Source: Nitrospirillum iridis
GTDB taxonomy: Bacteria; Pseudomonadota; Alphaproteobacteria; Azospirillales; Azospirillaceae
Assembly (NCBI RefSeq): GCF_014205765.1
Contig: NZ_JACIIZ010000006.1
Span: forward strand, 310,001 to 374,000
Length of the DNA stretch: 64,000 bases
Direction: 5' to 3'
The notes below the pieces were generated by a model that did not search any database, was not told the origin of the DNA, and worked only from the letters and a program-made list of their open reading frames with translations. Position numbers and translations under genes: made by a program. Shown piece after piece: positions 26,192 through 33,710 of this stretch; within the stretch, counting starts at the first letter, position 1; each line of letters begins with the position of its first letter.

Positions 26192-26248
26192 CTACCCGGT
26201 CAACCCCGAACTGGTGTGAAGGCACGGCAGCCCGCAGGGGCGGGTCGT

Positions 26249-26815
26249 TCAATGGCCGATCCAGGTGATGCTGGCCGGATTGCGCTGCGGCTTCGGCGGG
26301 GCGCCTTCCCGGGCGTGGCCAATGATGATGGGCGCCACGACCTGCAGGGTCGGGGGCAGGCCAAGCGCCTCCTTGCCAGCGGCACTGTTCAGCCAGGCGT
26401 GGGACAGGCCGATCCAGCAGGTCGCCAGGCCATGGCCGTAGGCGGCCAACATCAGGTTCTCGGCCGCCAGGCAGCAGTCTTGCTGGGCCATGGCGTCGGC
26501 TTGGGTGGCGCAAACCACGATCAGGGCAGGGGCGTCATAAAATATGTTGAAGGCGGGATCGGCCAGGTGGCTTTCCATCGGCTTCAGTTCCGGCTGGCCG
26601 TCGAGAGCCTTCAGCAGGAAGGCCTTGGCGTGGGTCGACCACAGATGCAGGCGGGAACGGTCCATCACCACGACGAAAGACCAGGGCTGGCGGTTCATGC
26701 CGCTGGGGGCGTCGATGGCGGCGTCGATCACCGAGCGGATTTGGCTCGCGGCGACACCGGATTCACTATAGGCGCGGATGGCGCGGCGGTTATGCAGGGC
26801 GTCGAAGAGATCCAT
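26249..26815 (-). CDS. Nitroreductase-family FMN protein
   Basis: The protein has 188 residues from the ATG at 26815, which has GGGAGG five bases upstream. The frame extends to 26860, but without a ribosome site. Opening LFDALHNRRAIRAYSE and IDAAIDAPSGMNRQPWSFVVV are the FMN-phosphate-binding motifs. DCCLAAENLMLAAYGHGLATCWIG and APIIIGHARE complete the nitroreductase fold. These NAD(P)H-dependent flavoproteins reduce nitroaromatics, quinones or related compounds in the cytoplasm. No operon partner is apparent; the gene downstream is a glycosidase-like remnant. The physiological substrate is unknown. Confidence 0.88.
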   Translation of the reverse strand: MDLFDALHNRRAIRAYSESGVAASQIRSVIDAAIDAPSGMNRQPWSFVVVMDRSRLHLWSTHAKAFLLKALDGQPELKPMESHLADPAFNIFYDAPALIVVCATQADAMAQQDCCLAAENLMLAAYGHGLATCWIGLSHAWLNSAAGKEALGLPPTLQVVAPIIIGHAREGAPPKPQRNPASITWIGH

Positions 26816-26941
26816 CGTCCCCTCCCGTGCGATAGGCCCGCCCTCTTCACCGGCCGGCACGCCGGGCCCGACGCGCGCCGATGGGGTGGAGTGTCGTATG
26901 GAGTGGCGTGGCGCGCCTTGAGATGGATCACGTCGGCGCGC

Positions 26942-29218
26942 CTATGGATACAGCAGGTACTTGGCCCGCAACGCCTTGAAGGCCGCCAGGTCCGTCTCCC
27001 ATCCGGCGGCGATGGCGCGCGGGTCGATGCCGGAGCGGATGGCCTCCACCGTCGCCTTGGATCCGATCAGGCCAAGCGTGTCGTCCAGGTGGAAGCGTTC
27101 AGGATAAAGCCGGTACAGCGCCGCCGCCAGTTCGATGCCCAGCAGGGGGCTGTCCAGCGCCGCCCGGTCGGTCACCATCAGGCGCACGCCATGGCAGGGT
27201 ACGCCGGCATGGCGATCCGCCGTGGGAATGAAGGTCGTGGCCGCGAACCGTACGCCGGGAATCGCCCTGGCCCCCAGCAGGTCGGCCAGGGCCGCGCCGT
27301 CGATCCATGGTGCGCCCACCACCTCGAACGGGGTGGGCGTCCCACGCCCGACGCTGACGGCGCTGCCCTCGACCAGCGCCACGCCGGGGTAGAGCGCGGC
27401 CTCATCCACCGATCGCAAGTTGGGGGAAGGGTTGACCCAGCGGAGGCCGGTTTCGTCGTACCAGCTGTCGCGGCGGTAGCCATTCACGGGAGTGACCGTC
27501 AGCGCCGCGCCGATGCCGTTCTCGCCATTGAACAGCAAGGCCAGTTCCCCCAGCGTCATGCCGTGCCGTACAGGCAGAGGGAAATAGCCGGTGAAGGACA
27601 GCCGGTCCGCATCCAGCACGGGCCCCTGCACCGCTGTGGCGGTGATGGGGTTGGGCCGGTCCAGCACATGGACCGGGATGCGGGCGGTGGCCGCAGCCTC
27701 CAGGACATAGGCCATGGTGGTGGCGTAGGTGTAGAACCGCACGCCCGCGTCCTGGATATCGATGACGATCGCGTCCAGGCCGGCCAGTGCCTCCGGGGGC
27801 GGGCGGCGGTTGGCGCCATACAGGCTGAGGATGGGCACGCCGGTGGACGCGTCCACTCCCGAGGCGATCCGTCCCTCGCGGTCACCCTGCGGGCCATGCT
27901 CCGGGCTGAGCAGCAGGGCCAGGCGTACGTCTGGGGCCCGCGCCAGCAGATCGGCGGTCCGGCGGCCGTGCCGGTCCACGCCCGTCTGGTTGGTCAGCAA
28001 CGCCACCCGCTTGCCCGCCAGCGGGGCGAAGCCTTGGCCCGCCAGCACGTCGATGCCGGTACGCACCGGTGGCGCCCAGGCGGCGGCCACCGCCTCGGCA
28101 AGCCGTCGGCGCAGCGGCCGGGCGTCGCCTTGGTCGGCAGGGTGCAGGCGGCTGGTCAGGATGATGAGGTAGCAGCCCCGTTCCGGATCGATCCATAGCG
28201 AGGTGCCGGTGTAGCCGGTGTGCCCGTAAGAGGCCGGCCCGAACGCGGTGTCCTGGCCGCCCGCGTAAGGTGACGCCATGTCCCAGCCCAGGCCCCGCAC
28301 CACCCCGCCCGGCAGGACATGCGGGCTGGTCATGAGGGCGACCGAACTGGCTTTCAACAGGCGCCGTTTCTCCAGCGCGCCGCCGTTCAACAGCATGCGG
28401 GCGAAACGGGCAAGGTCATCCGCCGTGCCGAAGACGCCGGCATGACCGGCGACGCCGCCCATGCGATAGGCGGTGGGGTCGTTGACCTGGCCCCACCGCA
28501 GGCGTCCCTCCTGCACGTTGGTGGGGGCGATGCGGGATCGAAGATCCGGGCGGGGCAGGAAGCCGGTATCGGCCATGCGCAAGGGCCGGAAGATGTGCCG
28601 CGCGGCATAAGGCGCCAAGGACAGGCCGCTGACACGCTGCACGACCTCACCCAGCACCATGAAATCCAGGTCGCTGTAGCGGAAGCGTTCTCCCGGCGCG
28701 CTGGTCGGCGTCTCCATCAGCAGCCGGGCCCGCGCGGCGGCGGCCCCGGTCCAGCTGTGCGTCAAGTCCAGGTCGGCGCGCAGCCCGGAGGTGTGGGTCA
28801 GCAGCATCCCGATGGTGATACCGGCCTTGCCATGGGTGGCGAAGGCGGGCCAATAGCGGGAAACGGGCGCCTCCAGCCGCAGCGTCCCTTTTTCCACCAG
28901 TTGCATCACCGCCGTCGTGGTCACCAGCACCTTGGTGAGGGAGGCGAGGTCGAACACCGTGTCGACCGTCATCGGCGCCGTGTCCGGCTGAACCCGGCGC
29001 AACCCCCAGGCATTGCGGTAGAACGTGCCGTCGCGCCCCCCGACCAACACCACGGCCCCCGGCATGTGTCGGGCGGCGATCTCTTCCTGCACGGCGGCGT
29101 CGATGGCGGCGGTCATTGGCGCCAGGGCCGGTCCCGCGGCGCGCGCCTGGACCGGCACCGCCGCCAGCAGCAGGACGCAGAGCAGCGCTCGCGCCCCGTG
29201 ACGCAACCAGACGATCAC
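26942..29218 (-). CDS. Serine hydrolase (class C beta-lactamase-like) fused to NamZ exo-N-acetylmuramidase (DUF1343)
   Basis: GTG at 29218 overlaps the upstream stop (GTGA) and places a signal peptide (ALLCVLLLAAVPVQARA) at the N-terminus; 758 residues. Residues 30-370 are a beta-lactamase/penicillin-binding-like hydrolase with SLTK (SxxK) and the Tyr motif YSD, then HTGYTGTSLWIDP. Residues 375-758 are DUF1343: LLTNQTGVDRHGRRTADLL, LSPEHGPQGDREG, IDIQDAGVRFYTY, LDRPNPI. DUF1343 is known as NamZ, which removes terminal N-acetylmuramic acid from peptidoglycan fragments. In Bacillus subtilis a serine hydrolase and NamZ are separate neighbours; here they are one chain. It is the last gene of a three-gene envelope-glycan operon. 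Confidence 0.88.
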   Translation of the reverse strand: MIVWLRHGARALLCVLLLAAVPVQARAAGPALAPMTAAIDAAVQEEIAARHMPGAVVLVGGRDGTFYRNAWGLRRVQPDTAPMTVDTVFDLASLTKVLVTTTAVMQLVEKGTLRLEAPVSRYWPAFATHGKAGITIGMLLTHTSGLRADLDLTHSWTGAAAARARLLMETPTSAPGERFRYSDLDFMVLGEVVQRVSGLSLAPYAARHIFRPLRMADTGFLPRPDLRSRIAPTNVQEGRLRWGQVNDPTAYRMGGVAGHAGVFGTADDLARFARMLLNGGALEKRRLLKASSVALMTSPHVLPGGVVRGLGWDMASPYAGGQDTAFGPASYGHTGYTGTSLWIDPERGCYLIILTSRLHPADQGDARPLRRRLAEAVAAAWAPPVRTGIDVLAGQGFAPLAGKRVALLTNQTGVDRHGRRTADLLARAPDVRLALLLSPEHGPQGDREGRIASGVDASTGVPILSLYGANRRPPPEALAGLDAIVIDIQDAGVRFYTYATTMAYVLEAAATARIPVHVLDRPNPITATAVQGPVLDADRLSFTGYFPLPVRHGMTLGELALLFNGENGIGAALTVTPVNGYRRDSWYDETGLRWVNPSPNLRSVDEAALYPGVALVEGSAVSVGRGTPTPFEVVGAPWIDGAALADLLGARAIPGVRFAATTFIPTADRHAGVPCHGVRLMVTDRAALDSPLLGIELAAALYRLYPERFHLDDTLGLIGSKATVEAIRSGIDPRAIAAGWETDLAAFKALRAKYLLYP

Positions 29219-30489
29219 CTTGCCGCCTGGCGGGCGGGCGGCGGCTTCATCTCCAGGTCGCCATAGACATTCCGGGGGTTCCACAGCATCCATCCATCCA
29301 CCCCCACATCGTCGGCCGCCTTCGTCTGCAGGCGCACTTCGCTGGCGCCGAAGGCGCGACGGTCAAAGGCATAGTCCTTGAACGCCTGCAGCCAGGGACG
29401 GAACCGCTTCGGCGATATTTTCAGCCGGGACAGCGCGTTTTCCAGCGATAGGCGCACGATCTCATAGGAATGGTTGACCGGGTTGCGATATCCGGGAATG
29501 CCGTACTGGAAGCCTGACGGGTAGAGCATGGGGGACAGGTAGTCCACCTGCGGCGCCAGCTCTTCCAGGCGCTGGCCGATGCCGGTGTCGTCCAGGTTCC
29601 AGCAGACGTAGCCGAAGATGTCCGCCGCGATATAGACGTTGTAGGGCTGGAGGCGGTGGCGCACCTCCGCCAGGAAGCCGGAGATGGCGGCCACCCTGTC
29701 CTTTTCCGCCGTGGGTCCCGCGAACCGAAGCCGCTGGGCGGAATCCGGAAAGCGCAGATAGTCGAACTGTATCTCATCAAAGCCGGCGCGCGCCGCCTCG
29801 ATGGCGATGGCGATGTTGTAGTCGCGCACCGCCGGCTGCAGGGGATCGGTCCAGGCGAGTTTCTCCTTGTCGCGGAAAAGCTCGCCATCGCTGCGTTTCA
29901 CCGCCAGCTCAGGGTGGCTGGCGGCCAGCAGCGGGTCCTTGAAGGTGACGATGCGGGCGATGGCGTAAATACCCTGGGCGTGCAGCATGGCCGTCAGCGC
30001 CGTGAGGTCGGGGATGGTCGTCACCTGTCGGGCCCCCGCCACGGCCGCCGCCGTGGCGCTGGGATAGGGGACCAGGCCCCTGTCGCCCTTGATGTCGATG
30101 ACCAGGGCGTTCAGCCCCTTTTCGTGGATCAGGGCGAGAACGGGTTCCCGCAGGCTGCTGGCGCCGATGCCGTAGACGGTGAGGTAAAGCGCCTTGGGCG
30201 TGAAGGGTTCAAGGCGGAGAACGGCATTGGCCGCCGGCAGCGCCGCAATCGGGAAGCTGCCGGCCCGGTAGCCGGGCGCGCGGGCAAACACGGTGCCGGT
30301 GGCCTGGAACTGGAAGCGGCCCCCGTCGTCCACCGGCACGGCATGTCCATCGGCCACCAAGGTGGCACCGGCGATGGGTATGCCGGTGGCGGCATCGACG
30401 ACCCTGCCCTCCGTCGCCATGGCGGACTGGACCAGGGCCGGCAGCAGGCAAGCCGCGAGGGCGATGCTATGAAGGATCCGTCGGAACAT
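29215..30489 (-). CDS. Putative glycoside hydrolase, DUF4015 family, secreted
   Basis: This 424-residue protein has a signal peptide (residues 1-25, ending SAMA). A small carboxypeptidase-regulatory-like beta domain follows (GRVVDAATGIPIAGATLVADG). A TIM-barrel-like domain runs from about residue 100: NALVIDIKGDRG, ARIVTFKDPLLA, GFDEIQFDYLRFPD, YIAADIFGYVCW, DYLSPMLYPSGF and GWMLWNP, all typical of the DUF4015 putative glycosidase family. The paired acidic residues in DEIQFDYLRFPD are candidate catalytic ones. It abuts the polysaccharide deacetylase upstream and overlaps the serine hydrolase-NamZ gene, so it probably acts on a cell-envelope or extracellular glycan. Its activity is not established. 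Confidence 0.85.
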   Translation of the reverse strand: MFRRILHSIALAACLLPALVQSAMATEGRVVDAATGIPIAGATLVADGHAVPVDDGGRFQFQATGTVFARAPGYRAGSFPIAALPAANAVLRLEPFTPKALYLTVYGIGASSLREPVLALIHEKGLNALVIDIKGDRGLVPYPSATAAAVAGARQVTTIPDLTALTAMLHAQGIYAIARIVTFKDPLLAASHPELAVKRSDGELFRDKEKLAWTDPLQPAVRDYNIAIAIEAARAGFDEIQFDYLRFPDSAQRLRFAGPTAEKDRVAAISGFLAEVRHRLQPYNVYIAADIFGYVCWNLDDTGIGQRLEELAPQVDYLSPMLYPSGFQYGIPGYRNPVNHSYEIVRLSLENALSRLKISPKRFRPWLQAFKDYAFDRRAFGASEVRLQTKAADDVGVDGWMLWNPRNVYGDLEMKPPPARQAAR

Positions 30490-31305
30490 TCAGGGTGGGG
30501 GCTTTCTCGCGGAGGCGGGCGCCAGCAGCGCGCCGAACGCGGCGCCGGCCTGATTGGAAACCGGGATGCGGGGAAGGGCGTAGGGTGGGGATCCAGGCAC
30601 CGCGCACCCGCCCTCGTAAGCGAAGGCCGCGCGATACCCGGCGCGCTCCGCCGCCGATTGCAGGTCCGCGTCGATGATGCCGAACGGCCAGGCCAACATG
30701 TCGACCCGCGCGCCAAGGCGGCGTTCCAGCGTCGACCTCGACCGGACGAGCTGGGAATTGACGAAGGCGCGGTAGTCATCGGACGTGCGGCGGGCACGTT
30801 CCTTGCGGAAATCCGGATGCCAGAAGGTATGGGACTGCACCTCCACCAACCCGGACTTGACCATCTCCGCCAGTTGCTCCCACGTCAGCGCGTAGGAGGC
30901 GTTGGAGATCGCCGAGGGATAGATGAACAGGGTGACGGGGACGTTCCGCCGCAGGATGATAGGATAGAGTTGGGTGTAGACGGAGACATGGCCATCATCG
31001 ACCGTGATGGCGACGGCATGCCCGGTGTCGGCCCGCAGCATATCCCGCCCGCCGCCGCGCAGGGCGTCCACCACCTGGCTTAGCGGCACGACCTGATACT
31101 GGTGCGTCTCAAGCCAGTCGAGTTGCCGTTCAAGGACCGGCGTCCTGACGGTCGTCGGGCCGGTGGTCGACGGGTCGAACCGGTGGTAGGCCAGGATGGG
31201 AATGCCCGGCTCAACCGGGGTCTGCGCCACGCACGCGAGCGGGGCCAGGATCAGAGCGACGATGGCCAGGCAAATCGTGCGGCATCGCGTGAGGTTCCGC
31301 TTCAC
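30490..31305 (-). CDS. Polysaccharide deacetylase (NodB-like carbohydrate esterase 4)
   Basis: The 271-residue protein starts at GTG 31305 and has a signal peptide (ICLAIVALILAPLACVAQ). The NodB domain shows ILAYHRF, the metal-binding Asp pair in AITVDDGHVSVY and the two His in SHTFWHP. AWPFG and a C-terminal YALPRIPV follow. It would remove N-acetyl groups from an amino-sugar polymer in the periplasm. It starts six bases after the patatin gene's stop and abuts the DUF4015 glycosidase. The deacetylase, glycosidase and muramidase therefore look like one glycan-processing operon, similar in logic to PgaB-type deacetylase/hydrolase pairs. Confidence 0.88.
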   Translation of the reverse strand: MKRNLTRCRTICLAIVALILAPLACVAQTPVEPGIPILAYHRFDPSTTGPTTVRTPVLERQLDWLETHQYQVVPLSQVVDALRGGGRDMLRADTGHAVAITVDDGHVSVYTQLYPIILRRNVPVTLFIYPSAISNASYALTWEQLAEMVKSGLVEVQSHTFWHPDFRKERARRTSDDYRAFVNSQLVRSRSTLERRLGARVDMLAWPFGIIDADLQSAAERAGYRAAFAYEGGCAVPGSPPYALPRIPVSNQAGAAFGALLAPASARKPPP

Positions 31306-31311
31306 CCGAAC

Positions 31312-32487
31312 CTACTCCCTGCCATCGACGGCCACGTCGAAGGTGAAGACCCCGTCCAGGGAGTCCGGACGGCGGATCACTTCGGGATGGCGCAGGGTCC
31401 GCACCGTGTCCTGATAGCCGGCCGCCCAGTGCTCACCAATGTTCAGCCGTGAGAACTCAAAGTCCTTGGTGCTGCCCTGATGGTGCTTGGCGTGATAAAT
31501 CAGATGGATGATGTTGAAGACCTTGTGGTCGGCCTCGGCGGCCAATCGGTGGGCCGCGGGCAGGTCGCGCGCCGGTGCCGGCAGATCATCCAGCAGGGCG
31601 GCGATCGCGTAACGCAGCCGTTGCTTACGCCGGAATTCATCGGTAACCGCGCGCGTGCGGCTGGAATATTGGATCTCTTTCTGCCGGGTCACGGCCTCGG
31701 CGAGATCCGTGGGCAGGTCTCCCCGCGCGTTCCACAAATCCACCTGGAATGTCAGGGTGTCCTCGTGCACGTCCCCTTCCAGAACCCATTGCAGGGGGGT
31801 GTTGGACACCAACCCGCCATCCCAATAGAACTCGCCCTCCACCTCCACGGCCGGAAAGCCCGGCGGCAGGGCGGCGCTGGCCATCACATGCTCCGGCCCG
31901 ATGGTGTGGGTCCTGGTATCGAAGTAGACGAAGTTGCCGGTCTCGACGTTAACGGCGCCGACGCTGAAACGCATGGGACCCGCGTTGATGCGGTCGAAAT
32001 CCACCAAGCGTTCCAGCGTTCGGCGCAACGGCGTGGTGTCATAGAAACTGGTCGCCCACGCCCCGCCCGGCAAGGATGCCCAAGGGGGAATGGGCCGGGG
32101 AGCGCACATCCCGGAAACGCCGGCCATGGTGGCGGTCACGGCGCTCAGATGGTTCAGCAGGGTGCGCTGGATCTCACCGTCCATGCCGGATGACATAAGT
32201 CTTTCCACCCAGCCCGGGGGTTGCGGCGCCCCTGTCACCTCATCCCAGAACGACCGTAACCGGGTAATGCGGTCTTCGGGCCGGTTGCCGGCGATGAGGG
32301 CCGCGTTGATGGCACCGATGGACATGCCGGCGACCCAGTCGGGGTGAAGGTCCGCTTCCGCCAGGGCTTCATACGCGCCAGCCTGGTAGGACCCCAGGGC
32401 CCCACCCCCCTGAAGGACCAAGGCGATGCGCTGGAACGGGGGGCGCGCGCTGGCGCGATGGGTCTTGAGGAGTGCCGTGTCGGGCAT
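31312..32487 (-). CDS. Patatin-like phospholipase (with DUF3734-type C-terminus)
   Basis: The protein has 391 residues from ATG 32487; a TTG three codons upstream is less likely. Patatin motifs are complete: oxyanion LQGGGALGSYQAG, nucleophile GMSIGAIN, and the acidic partner in WDGGLVSNTPL, forming a Ser-Asp dyad. The C-terminal 120 residues (KVFNIIHLIYHAKHHQGSTKDFEFSR) match the DUF3734 extension often attached to bacterial patatins. It probably hydrolyses membrane phospholipid or storage lipid. It may be the first gene of the deacetylase-glycosidase-NamZ run, since only six bases separate it from the next gene. A near-consensus FNR-type box lies about 115 bases upstream. Confidence 0.88.
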   Translation of the reverse strand: MPDTALLKTHRASARPPFQRIALVLQGGGALGSYQAGAYEALAEADLHPDWVAGMSIGAINAALIAGNRPEDRITRLRSFWDEVTGAPQPPGWVERLMSSGMDGEIQRTLLNHLSAVTATMAGVSGMCAPRPIPPWASLPGGAWATSFYDTTPLRRTLERLVDFDRINAGPMRFSVGAVNVETGNFVYFDTRTHTIGPEHVMASAALPPGFPAVEVEGEFYWDGGLVSNTPLQWVLEGDVHEDTLTFQVDLWNARGDLPTDLAEAVTRQKEIQYSSRTRAVTDEFRRKQRLRYAIAALLDDLPAPARDLPAAHRLAAEADHKVFNIIHLIYHAKHHQGSTKDFEFSRLNIGEHWAAGYQDTVRTLRHPEVIRRPDSLDGVFTFDVAVDGRE

Positions 32488-32601
32488 GGATCTCAACGGG
32501 GCTGGAGTATCCGGGGCGCCCCCCTTCGGGAAGAGGAGGGCCGCGCCGCTCCAGCCGGCCCCTCGCCAGCCACAGCCTCCGCAAATCAGGGGGGATTGTC
32601 G

Positions 32602-32615
32602 TTGATGTGTCTCAA
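32602..32615. promoter_or_regulatory. Possible FNR/DNR-type box upstream of patatin gene
   Basis: TTGAT-GTGT-CTCAA differs from TTGAT-N4-ATCAA at one position. It is 115-128 bases before the patatin start, in a 284-base spacer that holds no gene. Such a match can occur by chance. Confidence 0.3.
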
Positions 32616-32724
32616 CCCTTGCCCCCCAAACATTTCATGCCGCGATTTCTGGCTTTCCGGCGTTCCATTCACGTCGTCGCCCGATCCACGCCAGCGTCAC
32701 GTTTCAACGTTGGCATGAATAGCC

Positions 32725-32754
32725 GGCTGGTCAGCCCCATGGCGACGACCAGCC
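32725..32754 (-). terminator. Hairpin after the Crp/Fnr gene
   Basis: GGCTGGTC (32725-32732) and GACCAGCC (32747-32754) form a perfect 8-base stem with a 14-base loop, 17 bases past the regulator's stop on the minus strand. No T-run follows. Confidence 0.35.
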
Positions 32755-32771
32755 AGACAGCGGCGCGTGCT

Positions 32772-33464
32772 TCACTCCTCGTGGTCGATCAAAGGGTCTG
32801 GCTGGGCGAAACGGGTGAGCAGAACGACATCCTTGATTTCGATGTGGCTTCCTGTCACATCCACCCCCTGGGTGCGCAAGGTCGCGAAGGCTCTGGACAG
32901 GTTTTCGGGCGTCATGCCCAAGCGTGAGGCCAGGACCCGTTTCTCGAAGGGCAGGGTCACGGTCAAGCCGCCCTGTATGTCGGCCTCGCGCAGGATCCAG
33001 TTGGCCAGGCGTTCGGCACTGGTGCGCAGCTTCAGGTTCTTGACGTCCTTGATGGCGCGGCGGTAGCCGCGGGCCAGTTCCATGATGACGGCCCGCATGA
33101 ACGCGGGATCCGTCTCCACGCACTCGCGGACCTTGGCGGCGGGGATCATCACGATGCGTGACTTTTCCAGCGTGCGGGCCGACTGCAGATAAACCTGATC
33201 GTTCAGGACGGCGGCGAGAATGAAGGCGCCCAACGGCTGGACCACTTCTATCGTCGTCTCCCGGCCGGATGAGGCGGCATACATTTCCACCAGGCCATCC
33301 GCCACAACATGAAGGAAGTCCGCAGGGTCGTGCTCATGGATCAGTGTGACCCCCGGTGGGAAGCGCTGCAGGAAGCCGGTCGCCACCAGCTCAGCGAAAG
33401 TCTCCTCCCGAATCCCACGGAAGAGGGGCAAAGCCCGGATTTCAATCGCGTCGTCAGGCCGCAT
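32772..33464 (-). CDS. Crp/Fnr-family regulator without Fe-S cysteines (DNR/NnrR-like)
   Basis: The start at ATG 33464 (AGGGG eight bases upstream) gives 230 residues. The frame is open to 33542, but that part covers the promoter. The N-terminal cyclic-nucleotide-binding fold (residues 8-125) and long helix are followed by a helix-turn-helix with RVLASRLGMTPENLSRAF. The recognition helix has E-x-x-S-R, the FNR-type set that reads TTGAT-N4-ATCAA. Only one Cys is present (RECVE), so it cannot hold FNR's 4Fe-4S cluster. This fits DNR/NnrR-type nitrogen-oxide sensors. It is divergent from narK-narGHJI, with one perfect and one near-perfect matching box in the spacer. Confidence 0.88.
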   Translation of the reverse strand: MRPDDAIEIRALPLFRGIREETFAELVATGFLQRFPPGVTLIHEHDPADFLHVVADGLVEMYAASSGRETTIEVVQPLGAFILAAVLNDQVYLQSARTLEKSRIVMIPAAKVRECVETDPAFMRAVIMELARGYRRAIKDVKNLKLRTSAERLANWILREADIQGGLTVTLPFEKRVLASRLGMTPENLSRAFATLRTQGVDVTGSHIEIKDVVLLTRFAQPDPLIDHEE

Positions 33465-33506
33465 GCGGCGTCCCCTTTTTAAGGTTGGGCCAGTAAACAG
33501 CGGCGC

Positions 33507-33520
33507 TTGATATTTGTCAA
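33507..33520. promoter_or_regulatory. FNR/DNR-type box near the regulator's own start
   Basis: TTGAT-ATTT-GTCAA has one mismatch to TTGAT-N4-ATCAA. It lies 43-56 bases before the regulator's ATG, suggesting autoregulation. Confidence 0.5.
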
Positions 33521-33602
33521 GTGGCAGTATAAAATCCATCAAAGAATAGTATTAAAAACAGCAATTGCCGGATCAATACTTTCAATTCGCAGAAATTCCT
33601 CG

Positions 33603-33614
33603 TTGGGATCCCAA
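33603..33614. promoter_or_regulatory. 12-base perfect palindrome beside the narK FNR box
   Basis: TTGGGATCCCAA is a perfect inverted repeat ending six bases before the FNR-type box. It could be a second activator or repressor site for the nar operon; I do not recognise its protein. Confidence 0.4.
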
Positions 33615-33620
33615 TAATTG

Positions 33621-33634
33621 TTGATTCAAATCAA
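33621..33634 (+). promoter_or_regulatory. Perfect FNR/DNR box of the nar operon
   Basis: TTGAT-TCAA-ATCAA matches the FNR/DNR consensus completely. Its centre (33627.5) is about 83 bases before the narK ATG. A -10-like TTCATA or CATAGC at 33653-33660 would put the transcript start near 33668, so the box would lie near -41, the class II activator position. Confidence 0.75.
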
Positions 33635-33710
33635 GGCTCATCTTTCGGTCAATTCATAGCCTTTGACCGGCGCGGATACGATCGCGCCTTCCAACGGCCG
33701 GGGACCATTG

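Noticed and set aside
29219-29293. Longer start for the hydrolase-NamZ fusion at 29293
   Set aside because: It would overlap the upstream gene by about 80 bases and bury the signal peptide; GTG 29218 gives a GTGA junction and an N-terminal signal.
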